Shown here: one piece after another, positions 8,707-18,201 of the stretch
How positions within the stretch are numbered: the stretch's first letter is position 1
Layout: each line of letters starts with the position of its first letter
Assembly (NCBI RefSeq): GCF_000621745.1
Contig: NZ_KK211337.1
Coordinates: forward strand, 5,876 to 69,875
Reading direction: 5' to 3'
DNA from: Clostridium beijerinckii HUN142
GTDB taxonomy: Bacteria; Bacillota; Clostridia; Clostridiales; Clostridiaceae
Length of the DNA: 64,000 nucleotides
Translations under genes and position numbers: made by a program
The notes under the pieces: generated by a model
Told to the model about the DNA's origin: nothing
The model's database searches: none
The model's input: the letters and a program-made list of their open reading frames with translations, nothing else

Positions 8707-9643
8707 TAGTAAAACTGCATTTCTTTTTCCAGGGCAAGGAGTTCAAACTATTGGAATGGCAAAAGAACTTTGCGAGAATATACCAAAATGTAAAGAAATA
8801 TTAGATCGTAGTGAAGAAATTTTAAATATGCCTATTAAGAAAATGATGCTTGAAGGGCCAGAAGAAATTTTAACAGCAACAGAAAATGCACAACCAACAA
8901 TTCTTGTTGCATCACTAATTGCGTTGAAAGCACTAGAGATAAATGATATTAAGGCAGATTATGCAGCAGGTCTTAGTTTAGGAGAATATGCAGCATTAAT
9001 ATACGGGGGAGCTCTTTCTTTAGAAGAGGGATTACTTCTTATAAAAGAAAGAGGAAGAATAATGGGTAGCGCTCTACCAGAGGGCCTTGGAAAAATGGCT
9101 GCCGTATTAAAATTAAATGATGAAAAGATACAAGAATTATTAACTAGAGCAGGTGAATTTGGAATAGTTGAAGGCGCTAACTTTAACTGTCCGGGTCAAG
9201 TTGTTATTTCAGGAGAAAATAAAGCAATCGATGAAGCCGTAAAAATTGCAAAAGAATTAGGTGGCCTTGGAATTCCACTAAAGGTTAGTGGACCATTTCA
9301 TAGTTCCCTTCTTGAGCCTGCAAGTGAAGAATTCTTTAATACTATAAAAAATGTTGATATTAAAGAACTTAACAAAGTAGTTTATTCAAATGTTAAAGGA
9401 CTTCCTTATGAAAAAGAAGATGATGTTAAAGACTTATTAAAGAAACATATAAGAACATCAGTCCTTTTTGAAAAGACTATAAATCATATGATAGATAGTG
9501 GCGTGGATACATTTATAGAGGTAGGTCCAGGAAAGGCTCTTAGAGGATTTGTTAAGAAAATAAATAAGAGTGCAAATCTTTTAAATGTTGAGGATATGGA
9601 TTCATTAAAAAATACAGTTGATAAAATGAAAAATGATCTTTAA
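8699..9643 (+). CDS. fabD: Malonyl-CoA:ACP transacylase
   Basis: The enzyme moves malonyl from CoA to ACP, providing the extender unit. The 314-residue protein begins MNSSKTAFLFPGQG, the standard N-terminus; Ser93 lies in the nucleophile elbow GLSLGEYAA and His201 in SGPFHSSLL. A longer in-frame start exists at 8669, but GGAGG at 8689-8693 sets the start at 8699, giving an 8-base overlap with fabK and probable translational coupling. Confidence 0.95.
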   Translation: MNSSKTAFLFPGQGVQTIGMAKELCENIPKCKEILDRSEEILNMPIKKMMLEGPEEILTATENAQPTILVASLIALKALEINDIKADYAAGLSLGEYAALIYGGALSLEEGLLLIKERGRIMGSALPEGLGKMAAVLKLNDEKIQELLTRAGEFGIVEGANFNCPGQVVISGENKAIDEAVKIAKELGGLGIPLKVSGPFHSSLLEPASEEFFNTIKNVDIKELNKVVYSNVKGLPYEKEDDVKDLLKKHIRTSVLFEKTINHMIDSGVDTFIEVGPGKALRGFVKKINKSANLLNVEDMDSLKNTVDKMKNDL

Positions 9644-9743
9644 TATATAAATAGTTATTTTGAATTAATAGATAGATTATAAATAATTATTTGCAGCTCT
9701 GTTATAGGTTAATTGTTTATAACAATAGGAGGTAATTTAATAT

Positions 9744-10484
9744 ATGCTAAAAGGAAAATGTGCAATAGTTACAGGAGCATCAAGAGGAATTGGAAAGGCA
9801 ATAGCTTTAAAGCTTGCATCTCTTGGCGCTAATATAGTTTTAAATTATAGAAGTAATGAAAAAGAAGCATTAGAAGTTGAAACTGAAATAAAAGGCATGG
9901 GTGTAGAAACTTTATGTGTAAAAGGTGATATATCTAAGTCAGAAGAAGTTGATAATCTTATCAATTCTGCCAAAGAAAAATTTGGTACTATAGATATTAT
10001 GGTAAATAATGCAGGAATTACAAAAGATGGATTAATAATCAGAATGAAAGAAGAAGACTTTGATAGTGTTATTGATGTAAATCTAAAAGGTGTGTTTAAC
10101 TGTCTAAAAGCTATAACTCCAATTATGATGAAGCAAAAACATGGGAAGATAATAAATCTTTCATCAGTTGTTGGAATTACTGGAAATGCAGGTCAAGTAA
10201 ATTATTCTGCATCTAAAGCAGGGGTAATTGGAATGACAAAATCACTAGCTAGAGAAATTGGTTCAAGAGGAATTACTGTAAATGCAGTAGCACCAGGATA
10301 TATCGAAACAGATATGACAGAAGCTCTAGCAGATAAATATAAAGAAGAGATGAAGAAGAACATACCGCTTAAGAGATTAGGAAAAGCAAGTGATGTAGCC
10401 AATGTTGTAGCTTTCCTTGCAAGTGAAAGTGCAGATTATGTTACAGGGCAAGTTATCCAGGTTGACGGTGGAATGTTAATGTAA
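9744..10484 (+). CDS. fabG: 3-oxoacyl-ACP reductase
   Basis: NADPH-dependent short-chain dehydrogenase for the first reduction of the elongation cycle. The 246-residue protein has the cofactor motif TGASRGIG (residues 10-17), NNAG (88-91) and the catalytic Ser140/141-Tyr154-Lys158 set (NLSSVVG ... NYSASKAG). It ends in VTGQVIQVDGGMLM, typical of FabG. AGGAGG lies before the ATG. The 100-base gap after fabD shows no clear promoter. Confidence 0.95.
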   Translation: MLKGKCAIVTGASRGIGKAIALKLASLGANIVLNYRSNEKEALEVETEIKGMGVETLCVKGDISKSEEVDNLINSAKEKFGTIDIMVNNAGITKDGLIIRMKEEDFDSVIDVNLKGVFNCLKAITPIMMKQKHGKIINLSSVVGITGNAGQVNYSASKAGVIGMTKSLAREIGSRGITVNAVAPGYIETDMTEALADKYKEEMKKNIPLKRLGKASDVANVVAFLASESADYVTGQVIQVDGGMLM

Positions 10485-10501
10485 TGGAGGAAGTTTGATT
10501 T

Positions 10502-11737
10502 ATGGAAAGAAGAGTAGTAATTACGGGGATGGGAGCTCTGACTCCGATAGGAAATGATGTAAGTACGTTTTGGGATAACGCAAAAAGCGGAAAGCTAGGA
10601 ATAGATTATATAACTTTAGTTGATAAAGATTTAGTAGATGTAAAAATCGCAGCAGAAGTTAAGGGTTTTGATCCAGATACTTTAATAGGAAAGAAAGAAG
10701 CAAAGAGATTAGATAGATTTGCGCAATTTGCTTTGGTTGCATCAGATGAAGCAATAAAGAATTCAGGAATAGATTTAGAAAAAGAAAATCTAGAAAGATT
10801 TGGAGTAATGCTTGGATCTGGTATAGGTGGATTTGAAACTATTGAAACTGAATGTACTAAAATTGCAACTGGAAAATCTAAGAGAGTATCTCCGTTTTTC
10901 GTTCCTATGACAATAATAAATTTAGGTGCAGGAAATGTAGCTATTAAATATGGATTAAGAGGACCATGTACATCAGCAGTAACTGCTTGTGCAACAGGAA
11001 CAAACAATATTGGTGATGCATTTAGAACAATAAAACATGGTTATGCAGATGTAATGCTTGCAGGTGGAGCAGAAGCACCTATAACTAGACTTGGAGTTAC
11101 TGGATTCCATAGTATGAAAGCATTAAATTCAGGAAATAATCCAGAAAGAGCTTCTATTCCTTTCGATAAGGAAAGAGGTGGATTTGTAATGGGAGAAGGT
11201 GCAGGAGTTGTAATTCTTGAATCTTTAGAACATGCTGAAGCTAGAGGTGCAAACATCATAGCTGAAGTTGTAGGATATGGATCAACTTGTGACGCATATC
11301 ATATCACATCTCCAGATCCAGAAGGAGCAGGAGCTTCAAGAGCTATGGCTGATGCTATAGAGGAAGCAGGAATTAAACCAGAACAAGTTTCTTATATAAA
11401 TGCTCATGGAACTTCAACAGAATTAAATGATAAATTTGAAACAGCAGCTATTAAAAAAGCGTTTGGAGAAGAAGCATACAAAGTTCCAATATCTTCAACA
11501 AAATCTATGACAGGTCATCTTTTAGGAGCGGCAGGAGCAATTGAAGCAATAATATGTGCAAAGGCTCTTCAAGAAGGATTCATTCCGCCAACAATCGGAT
11601 ATAAAACAAAAGATGAAGAATTAGATTTAGATTATGTGCCTAACGTTGGAAGAAAGCAAGATTTAGAATATGCACTTACTAACTCTTTAGGCTTTGGTGG
11701 ACATAATGCCACTTTACTTTTAAAAAAGTGGAAATAA
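10502..11737 (+). CDS. fabF: 3-oxoacyl-ACP synthase II
   Basis: The elongating condensing enzyme. The 411-residue protein has Cys163 in PCTSAVTACATGTN, the His pair in NAHGTSTELND and TGHLLGAAGAIEA, and ends GFGGHNATLLLKKWK. GGAGGAAG precedes the ATG 17 bases after fabG. Length and motifs are standard. No FabB paralogue or FabA-type isomerase lies in this operon, so unsaturated fatty acids must arise another way. Confidence 0.95.
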   Translation: MERRVVITGMGALTPIGNDVSTFWDNAKSGKLGIDYITLVDKDLVDVKIAAEVKGFDPDTLIGKKEAKRLDRFAQFALVASDEAIKNSGIDLEKENLERFGVMLGSGIGGFETIETECTKIATGKSKRVSPFFVPMTIINLGAGNVAIKYGLRGPCTSAVTACATGTNNIGDAFRTIKHGYADVMLAGGAEAPITRLGVTGFHSMKALNSGNNPERASIPFDKERGGFVMGEGAGVVILESLEHAEARGANIIAEVVGYGSTCDAYHITSPDPEGAGASRAMADAIEEAGIKPEQVSYINAHGTSTELNDKFETAAIKKAFGEEAYKVPISSTKSMTGHLLGAAGAIEAIICAKALQEGFIPPTIGYKTKDEELDLDYVPNVGRKQDLEYALTNSLGFGGHNATLLLKKWK

Positions 11738-11873
11738 TAGAGATATCTTTGGTAAAATAAAAGATGTTACATATATTTTGTGCCAGAAAAGTTAAATGCA
11801 GTAACTTAGTATGGCATAAAATAGGTAAACAATATTTTAATATAAGATGTCTATATAAGAGGAGGATATTTTT

Positions 11874-12380
11874 ATGGACTTTGAAAAAATTAAAGAGCTT
11901 GTTAAATTGGTTGACTCTTCAAGTTTGGCCTTTTTTGAGCTTCAAAGTGGAAATGATCATATAAAAATGGATAAATCATTAACTAGAGGATTAGCTGATG
12001 GTAGTGTGGGAAATTATAATACCGCTGCAAATAGTCAGGTTAACACTGCTGCTAGTTCAATAGAAAGACCAGAAACTCATATAGTGGAGAAAGAAGAAGT
12101 AAAGGCTACTGAAAAAGAAGCAGTTATAGATGATAAGGATGTAAGTATTATAACTTCTCCTATGGTTGGAACATTTTACTCTTCCGCATCACCAGAAAGC
12201 TCACCTTTCGTAGAAGTTGGAGGCACAGTTTCTAAGGGAAAGGTTATTTGCATTATAGAAGCTATGAAACTTATGAATGAAATCGAAAGCGAATATAATG
12301 GAGTAATAGTAGAACGCTTAGCTAATGACGGAGACATGGTAGAATATGGGCAGCCATTATTTAAGGTTAAGGGGGAATAA
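11874..12380 (+). CDS. accB: Biotin carboxyl carrier protein of acetyl-CoA carboxylase
   Basis: The 168-residue carrier subunit starts MDFEKIKELVKLVDSSSLAFFELQ, passes through a flexible linker rich in Ala, Ser and Glu, and ends in a biotinyl domain from about residue 92. Lys132 in EAMKLMNEI is the biotinylation site. GAGGAGGA precedes the ATG. Its stop codon lies three bases before fabZ. It belongs to the accBCDA set that makes malonyl-CoA for FabD. Confidence 0.95.
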   Translation: MDFEKIKELVKLVDSSSLAFFELQSGNDHIKMDKSLTRGLADGSVGNYNTAANSQVNTAASSIERPETHIVEKEEVKATEKEAVIDDKDVSIITSPMVGTFYSSASPESSPFVEVGGTVSKGKVICIIEAMKLMNEIESEYNGVIVERLANDGDMVEYGQPLFKVKGE

Positions 12381-12383
12381 TTA

Positions 12384-12812
12384 ATGCTTAACATAAATGA
12401 AATAAAAAAAATTATACCACATAGATACCCAATGCTTTTAATAGATAGAGTAACTGAAATGGAAATAGAAGAAAAACAATTTGTAAGAGGATATAAAAAT
12501 GTTTCTGCAAATGAAGCATTTTTTCAAGGGCATTATCCAGAAGAACCAATTATGCCAGGAGTGCTTCAAGTTGAAGCTTTAGCTCAAACAGGAACAGTAG
12601 CTATTCTTTCAATGGAAAGGTTCAAAGGAAAAACTCCATTGTTTGCAGGTATTAATAAAGTTAGATTTAAAGGAAAAGTTGTGCCTGGTGATAAGCTTGA
12701 TTTATACTGTGAAATTATTAAGATCAAAGGACCTATAGGTATAGGAAAAGGAATTGCCTCAGTAGATGGAAAAACAGTTTGTGAAGCTGAAATACTTTTT
12801 GCGTTGCAGTAG
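12384..12812 (+). CDS. fabZ: 3-hydroxyacyl-ACP dehydratase
   Basis: Hotdog-fold dehydratase that converts 3-hydroxyacyl-ACP to the trans-2-enoyl form. The 142-residue protein has the N-terminal [13 protein letters not shown] and the catalytic His50 and Glu64 in [23 protein letters not shown]. It sits between accB and accC, as in other clostridia. The ribosome-binding site AAGGGGGA lies within the end of accB. Confidence 0.95.
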   Translation: MLNINEIKKIIPHRYPMLLIDRVTEMEIEEKQFVRGYKNVSANEAFFQGHYPEEPIMPGVLQVEALAQTGTVAILSMERFKGKTPLFAGINKVRFKGKVVPGDKLDLYCEIIKIKGPIGIGKGIASVDGKTVCEAEILFALQ

Positions 12813-12826
12813 GATAGGTGATAAAA

Positions 12827-14179
12827 ATGTTAAAGAAAGTGCTAATTGCTAATAGAGGGGAAATCGCAGTTAGAATAATTAGAGCTTGCAGAGAAATGGG
12901 AATAAGTACAGTAGCTGTTTATTCAGAAATAGATAAAGAAGCGCTTCATACTCAACTAGCAGATGAAGCTGTATGTATTGGTTCTGCAATGCCTAAGGAT
13001 AGTTATTTAAATATAACTAACATTCTAAGTGCATGTGTTTTAACTGGAGCTGACGCTATACATCCAGGGTTTGGATTTCTATCAGAAAATCCAAAATTTG
13101 CAAAGATGTGTAGACAATGCAATATTAAATTTATAGGTCCTGATTATGAGACAATTGAGCTTATGGGAAACAAGGCTAAAGCAAGAGAAATTATGAAAGC
13201 TTCTGGTGTCCCAGTAGTACCTGGATATGAAGGTGAAATAAGAGATGAAGCTCATGCTTTAGAAATTGCAAAAGGTATTGGATACCCAATAATGATAAAG
13301 GCATCAGCAGGCGGCGGTGGTAAAGGAATAAGAGTTGCTACAAATGATGAAGAATTCTTAATGGGCTTTAAAACTGCTAAAACAGAAGCAAAAGCTTGTT
13401 TTGGAGATGATTCATTATATATAGAAAAATTTGTTCAAAAGCCAAAGCATATTGAATTTCAAATATTAGCTGATGAACATGGCCATGTTATACATTTATG
13501 TGAAAGAGAATGTTCAATGCAAAGAAAAAACCAAAAGGTTTTGGAAGAAGCACCATCAAATGTATTAACAGAAGAATTAAGAGCTAAAATGGGTGAAATT
13601 GCAAAGAGAGCAGCTTCAGCTGTGGATTATAAGAATGCAGGAACTATAGAATTCTTGTTTGATAGAGATAATAATTTTTATTTTATGGAAATGAATACAA
13701 GAATACAAGTAGAACATCCAATTACTGAAATGATTACAGGCATAGACTTAGTAAAAGAACAATTGAAGATAGCTTCAGGAGAAAAATTAGCTTATACTCA
13801 AGATGACATAAAGATTAAAGGTCATGCAATAGAGTGTAGAGTTAATGCTGAAGATCCAGAACATGATTTTAGACCATGTCCAGGAACAATTGAAGAACTT
13901 TGTGTTCCAGGTGGTATGGGAGTAAGAGTTGATTCAGCTATATTCTGTGGTTATAAAATTCCTCATTGCTATGATTCTATGATAGCTAAATTAATTACTT
14001 TTGGTGATAATAGAAATGAAGCTATTGTAAAAATGGATAGAGCATTAGCAGAGTTTGCAGTAGGTGGGGTAAAAACTAATATTGACTTTGAACTGTCAAT
14101 ACTTCATACTAAAGAATTTTTAGAAGGAGATTATGATACTTCATTTTTAGCAGAAAAGATGGTGAAGAAGAATGCTTAA
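12827..14179 (+). CDS. accC: Biotin carboxylase subunit of acetyl-CoA carboxylase
   Basis: ATP-dependent carboxylation of the biotin on AccB. The 450-residue protein shows [20 protein letters not shown], the ATP-grasp glycine loop [25 protein letters not shown], and the catalytic [19 protein letters not shown] at 12818 is in frame, but AGGTG at 12816-12820 acts as the ribosome-binding site for the ATG at 12827. The 3' end overlaps accD by eight bases. Confidence 0.95.
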   Translation: MLKKVLIANRGEIAVRIIRACREMGISTVAVYSEIDKEALHTQLADEAVCIGSAMPKDSYLNITNILSACVLTGADAIHPGFGFLSENPKFAKMCRQCNIKFIGPDYETIELMGNKAKAREIMKASGVPVVPGYEGEIRDEAHALEIAKGIGYPIMIKASAGGGGKGIRVATNDEEFLMGFKTAKTEAKACFGDDSLYIEKFVQKPKHIEFQILADEHGHVIHLCERECSMQRKNQKVLEEAPSNVLTEELRAKMGEIAKRAASAVDYKNAGTIEFLFDRDNNFYFMEMNTRIQVEHPITEMITGIDLVKEQLKIASGEKLAYTQDDIKIKGHAIECRVNAEDPEHDFRPCPGTIEELCVPGGMGVRVDSAIFCGYKIPHCYDSMIAKLITFGDNRNEAIVKMDRALAEFAVGGVKTNIDFELSILHTKEFLEGDYDTSFLAEKMVKKNA

Positions 14180-15035
14180 GGATTTATTTGTAAAAAGACA
14201 ATATGCAACTGTTAAATCCTCAACGTTAAAAAAGAGTGTTCCTGAAGAAAAACCTAATATACCATCAGGTATGTGGGAGAAATGCGATAAGTGTAATTCA
14301 ATGATCTATGCAGAAGACTTAGAAAATTCTAAGTTCGTTTGCTCAACTTGTGGTCATCATTTTAGACTTAATGCAAAAGAAAGAATAAAGGTGTTTTTTG
14401 ATAAAGATACTTTTAAGGAATTCTGGAAAGACTTAAAAACTACTAATCCATTAGATTTTAAAGGATATGAAGAAAAACTAAAAAGCACTAAGACTGATAG
14501 TACGGAAGCTGTTGTTACTGGAGTTGGAAAGCTAAATGGTATAGAAGTAGCATGTGCTATTATGGATAGTTTCTTTATGATGGGAAGCATGGGAACTGTA
14601 GTTGGTGAAAAGATTACAAGACTTATAGAGCATGCTACAGAAAATAAACTTCCATTAATGATTTTCACAGCATCTGGTGGTGCTAGAATGCAGGAAGGCA
14701 TTTTTTCACTTATGCAAATGGCAAAGATAAGTGCAGCTCTAGCAAAGCATAGTGAAGCTGGTCTTTTATATATTTCTATATTAACAGATCCAACAACTGG
14801 AGGAGTAACTGCAAGTTTTGCAATGGAAGGTGATATCATTTTAAGTGAGCCCAATGCATTAATAGGATTTGCAGGAAGAAGAGTTATTGAAAACACAATT
14901 AAAGAAACTCTTCCAGATAATTTTCAAAAAGCAGAATTTTTACTTGAAAAAGGTTTTGTTGATGCCATTGTTGAAAGAAAGAATATGAGGGCATGTATAT
15001 ATAAAATTCTTATTTTGCATGGAGTGAGGAATTAA
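14172..15035 (+). CDS. accD: Acetyl-CoA carboxylase carboxyltransferase subunit beta
   Basis: With AccA this subunit moves the carboxyl group from biotin to acetyl-CoA. The 287-residue protein has the N-terminal four-Cys zinc ribbon (Cys38, Cys41, Cys57, Cys60) and the crotonase-fold core with [19 protein letters not shown] and [12 protein letters not shown]. It overlaps accC by eight bases and ends two bases before accA, which suggests coupled translation of the two subunits. Confidence 0.95.
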   Translation: MLKDLFVKRQYATVKSSTLKKSVPEEKPNIPSGMWEKCDKCNSMIYAEDLENSKFVCSTCGHHFRLNAKERIKVFFDKDTFKEFWKDLKTTNPLDFKGYEEKLKSTKTDSTEAVVTGVGKLNGIEVACAIMDSFFMMGSMGTVVGEKITRLIEHATENKLPLMIFTASGGARMQEGIFSLMQMAKISAALAKHSEAGLLYISILTDPTTGGVTASFAMEGDIILSEPNALIGFAGRRVIENTIKETLPDNFQKAEFLLEKGFVDAIVERKNMRACIYKILILHGVRN

Positions 15036-15037
15036 TT

Positions 15038-15856
15038 ATGGATAAAGATTTTATGAAAATTAATGTAACACCATGGGAAAGTGTTGAAATAGCAAGGCAT
15101 AAAGACAGACCATCTGGGCAATATTATATAGAAACTATGTTTAAAGATTTCATCGAATTTCATGGAGACAGAAACTTTGGTGATGATCAAGCTATAATTG
15201 GTGGAATCGCATCTATTAATGATATAAATGTTACAGTTATAGCAATAACTAAAGGATCAAATACTAGTGAGTATATAAAAAGAAATTTTGGAATGCCTAA
15301 TCCAGAAGGATATAGAAAAGCATTAAGACTTATGAAGCAGGCCGAAAAATTTAAAAGGCCAATAATTTGTTTTATAGATACTATGGGAGCATTTCCAGGT
15401 ATGGGAGCAGAAGAAAGAGGTCAAGGGCAGGCTATAGCAAATAATCTTTTTGAATTAAGTAGATTAAAGACACCAATAATTTCAATTATAACAGGTGAGG
15501 GCGAAAGTGGAGGAGCTTTAGCTTTAGCAGTTGCAGATAAAATCTTTATGTTAGAACATTCTATATATTCAGTTCTTTCACCAGAAGGATTTGCTTCGAT
15601 TCTATGGAAAGATCCAAGCAGAGTTAAAGAAGCAGCGGCAGTTGCGAAAATTACTGCTAAAGATTTAAAGGGTTTTGATATAATTGACGGTATCGTAAAA
15701 GAACCTAGGGGTGGTGCACATAAAAACCCTGTTAAAACAGCAGAGGTTCTTAAGAAAACAATTGTAGATAGCTTGTTAGAATTAAAAGAAAAAGATTTAA
15801 ATGAACTAATAGATAATAGATATAATAAATTCAGAGCTATGGGGAATTTTTATTAA
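15038..15856 (+). CDS. accA: Acetyl-CoA carboxylase carboxyltransferase subunit alpha
   Basis: Partner of AccD. The 272-residue protein has WESVEIARHKDRPSG, FHGDRNFGDDQAIIGG, IDTMGAFPGMGAEERGQG and ITGEGESGGALALAVAD, all typical of AccA. It is a little shorter than the Escherichia coli protein, as is usual in Firmicutes. It is the last gene of the fatty-acid operon, followed by a terminator. Confidence 0.95.
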   Translation: MDKDFMKINVTPWESVEIARHKDRPSGQYYIETMFKDFIEFHGDRNFGDDQAIIGGIASINDINVTVIAITKGSNTSEYIKRNFGMPNPEGYRKALRLMKQAEKFKRPIICFIDTMGAFPGMGAEERGQGQAIANNLFELSRLKTPIISIITGEGESGGALALAVADKIFMLEHSIYSVLSPEGFASILWKDPSRVKEAAAVAKITAKDLKGFDIIDGIVKEPRGGAHKNPVKTAEVLKKTIVDSLLELKEKDLNELIDNRYNKFRAMGNFY

Positions 15857-15932
15857 TTATATTTTTTGAAGAAGCCACATCTAAAAATGAGATGATATAA
15901 CAAGATTAAAGATTATTAATTAGGTATAATAT

Positions 15933-15974
15933 AGGGGCTAAAGAGTAGAAGAACTCTTTAGTCCTATTTTTTTG
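15933..15974 (+). terminator. Terminator of the fab/acc operon
   Basis: GGGGCTAAAGAGT pairs with ACTCTTTAGTCCT (G-U pairs at the base) across a 6-nt loop and is followed by ATTTTTTTG. It lies about 80 bases after accA. Confidence 0.9.
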
Positions 15975-16063
15975 TTTATCTATAAATTATCAGATTATTT
16001 TGAAGTATAAGAAAAGTTAATGTGTTATAATGTGCCTAGAGAATACGTTGGAGGTATCAAGTT

Positions 16064-16477
16064 ATGGAAAGCAATAGTACAAGAGTTGCAAAGATAGCTA
16101 CTAAAATGGCTATATGTGATAGACATGAAGAAGAGCATTTAAAGAAAGTATATGCAGAGAAGGGAATTAAAGTTACCGCAGTAAATGTGGGTGGAAATAT
16201 AAACTCATCAATAGCCAAAATACTTGAAAGTGCATTAGTTGCTGCAAAAAGAAACGAGTTAATAAGAGAAGAGCATTTGCATGAAGGTGCTGTTATAGGT
16301 GCAACTAGAGATGCGGTTATTCAAGTTGCAAATAGAGCAAATGGCCAAAATGTTGGTGGGAAAATCGGAATAGCTAGAGGTGGAGAACATATTTCAGTAT
16401 GCATATTCTTAAGTATTGGACTTCTGCACTTAGATGAAGTAGCTATAGGAATAGGGCATAGGTCATTACCTTTATAA
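16064..16477 (+). CDS. HutP-family RNA-binding regulator
   Basis: The 137-residue protein resembles HutP, the histidine- and Mg2+-dependent antiterminator of the Bacillus hut operon. Matching features are ESALVAAKRNELIREEHLHEGAVIGATRDAV, the centre GGKIGIARG, and the C-terminal SVCIFLSIGLLHLDEVAIGIGHRSLPL, where the conserved core carries the His residues that hold the metal and histidine. No histidine-utilisation gene lies nearby, so its target is unknown. It is a single gene with its own GGAGG site. A structured-RNA candidate lies 80 bases downstream. Confidence 0.75.
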   Translation: MESNSTRVAKIATKMAICDRHEEEHLKKVYAEKGIKVTAVNVGGNINSSIAKILESALVAAKRNELIREEHLHEGAVIGATRDAVIQVANRANGQNVGGKIGIARGGEHISVCIFLSIGLLHLDEVAIGIGHRSLPL

Positions 16478-16517
16478 AATTTCATAGGCGGAAAATAGTT
16501 CTTTTTTATTTTGGTTA

Positions 16518-16545
16518 TTGTACTTTTCGGTATATTGAATATTTA
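16518..16545 (+). promoter_or_regulatory. Possible promoter of the small RNA candidate
   Basis: TTGTAC (16518-16523), 16 bp, TATTTA (16540-16545). Transcription would begin at about 16552, just before the left arm of the structured RNA. Confidence 0.35.
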
Positions 16546-16551
16546 AAGATA

Positions 16552-16660
16552 TAAAACAAAAAAGGTTCTAGGCTGCAAGGTTGCATCTGTTTTAAAAAGT
16601 CGTGTTATCAGTGCGATAAACTAAAATGGAAAAGCCTTCATGCTAAGGACCTTTTTTTGT
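16552..16660 (+). ncRNA. Candidate structured small RNA
   Basis: A closing helix is formed by AAAGGTTCTAGGC (from 16561) and GCTAAGGACCTTT (from 16642), 13 positions with one mismatch and G-U pairs, ending in a T7 run at 16652-16658 as in an intrinsic terminator. Inside lie smaller helices: TGCAAGGTTGCA (16574-16585), GTTATC/GATAAAC around AGTGC (16604-16621) and GGAA/TTC (about 16628-16640). This gives a multi-branched fold of about 105 nt without an ORF. I do not recognise it as 6S, SRP, RNase P or a known riboswitch. It could also simply be an elaborate terminator of the HutP-like gene. Confidence 0.45.
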
Positions 16661-17184
16661 TTTCAAATGTTTTGTGCATATATAGGGTCTACAAAGTTTG
16701 ATTTATAAAAGCTTCTCTCAAACTATCAGGTAATACATCAAATAATTTTATAAAGAATGAATTATAGTATTTGAAATTTATATATATTGTAATAATAAAA
16801 TTGCATTTGAAATTCTAATAAGCTAATTGCTTAATTAAGATAAAAATGTAGAAATTTATTGCAATATATATGTATACTATAATCTTTGTAGTCATAAAAT
16901 ATTTATAATTTATAATAAAGATTATTGTTGGTAAGGATTACAATCACATAATTATAATTTTTACAATAAAAAACTAAAAAAGCTTGCAAAGTATAGAGAG
17001 CAACTTTACAAGTATTTTAAAATATGATATCATAACTTAAAAGATTTATAAATTATTATCAATTTATTTAAATATTTATCATAAATATAGATATATATTT
17101 ATGATTGTATTTATTGAGAAGGTAGTTGGCATTTTGGAGTATAGTAGGAAATTGATAATAAGAATATAGTAGGAGGATAGAAAT
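16661..17184. other. AT-rich intergenic region before the ABC importer
   Basis: No ORF is supported. CTTGCAAAGT (16984) and ACTTTACAAG (ending 17014) form a 10-bp hairpin with one mismatch. I looked for a T-box (GGTGGNACCGCG-like block), since related importers can be controlled by one, and found none. No convincing -35/-10 pair could be placed for the importer genes. Confidence 0.4.
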
Positions 17185-18201
17185 ATGGTAGGAAAAAAGA
17201 AAGCAGCCATGCTGCTATGTACAGTTTTAGTTGGAGGAATTCTTGCAGGATGCGGAAAAAGTTCAACGGATTCTAATAATGGAGGGACTGCATCATCAGC
17301 AGTGAAGAATATTGGAGTAATTCAATTAGTTCAACATGATGCGTTAGATGCATCTAACAAGGGATTTGTTGATGGATTAAAAGATAAGGGATATGAAGAA
17401 GGTAAGAATATTAAAATTGAACAGCAAAATGCTCAAGGTGAACAAGCTAATGCACAAACAATTGCTAAGCAATTTACAGATGCAAAGAAAGACTTGATTT
17501 TTGCAATTGCAACACCAGCAGTTCAAGCAGCTTATAATTCAACTAAAGATATTCCGATAATATTTACAGCAGTAACAGATCCAGTGAAGGCAGAAGTAGC
17601 AAAGGATTGGAAAAGCTCAGGTACAAATGTCACTGGTACATCAGATAAAGTTCCTGTGGACAAGCAAATGGAATTACTAAAAAAATTACTTCCAAATGCT
17701 AAGACTGTAGGAGTAATTTACAACACTTCAGAAACAAATTCAGTAGTTCAAGTTGATGAACTTAAAGCTGCTGCAGAAAAACAAGGCTTAGCAGTAAAAG
17801 AAATTGGCGTTACAAACGTTAATGAAATAAATCAAAACTTAGCAAGTGCTTTAGATAAAATAGATGTATTATACACACCTACAGATAACACAGTTGCTTC
17901 AGGATATGCATTAGTAGGTAAGCTTTGTGTAGACAAAAAGGTTCCAATAATAGGAGCAGAAGAAGCAGTAGTAACTAAAGGTGGACTTGCATCTATAGGA
18001 ATAGATTACTACAAATTAGGAAAAGAAGCTGGCTATAAGGCTGCCGAAGTTTTAGATGGAAAGAAGCCATCAGATGTTGAAATAAGCACATTAAGTGATA
18101 TGTCATTTACTATAAATACTGATGTAGTTAAGAAATTAAATATAACACTTCCAGCAGATATAGAAGCAAATTGTAAAAAGGTAACTGGAGGCGTTGAGTA
18201 G
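17185..18201 (+). CDS. ABC importer substrate-binding lipoprotein (TrpX/YtrF-type family)
   Basis: The 338-residue protein has a lipoprotein signal with Cys23 in ILAGCG. The mature part is a periplasmic-binding-protein fold of the COG2984 type: NIGVIQLVQHDALDASNKGFVDGLKDKGYEEGKNI, FAIATPAVQAAYNSTKDIPIIFTAVTDPVKA and VDVLYTPTDNTVASG-like motifs. Members import aromatic amino acids or other small ligands, so the substrate cannot be fixed. The stop codon overlaps the start of the permease gene by one base, and a terminator closes the three-gene operon. Confidence 0.85.
   Translation: MVGKKKAAMLLCTVLVGGILAGCGKSSTDSNNGGTASSAVKNIGVIQLVQHDALDASNKGFVDGLKDKGYEEGKNIKIEQQNAQGEQANAQTIAKQFTDAKKDLIFAIATPAVQAAYNSTKDIPIIFTAVTDPVKAEVAKDWKSSGTNVTGTSDKVPVDKQMELLKKLLPNAKTVGVIYNTSETNSVVQVDELKAAAEKQGLAVKEIGVTNVNEINQNLASALDKIDVLYTPTDNTVASGYALVGKLCVDKKVPIIGAEEAVVTKGGLASIGIDYYKLGKEAGYKAAEVLDGKKPSDVEISTLSDMSFTINTDVVKKLNITLPADIEANCKKVTGGVE

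Noticed and set aside
11764-11964. Small plus-strand frame before accB
   Set aside because: It overlaps the start of accB in another frame, lacks a ribosome-binding site and has no recognisable sequence.
17040-17184. T-box or other amino-acid riboswitch before the ABC importer
   Set aside because: No T-box block, terminator/antiterminator pair or known riboswitch core was found.
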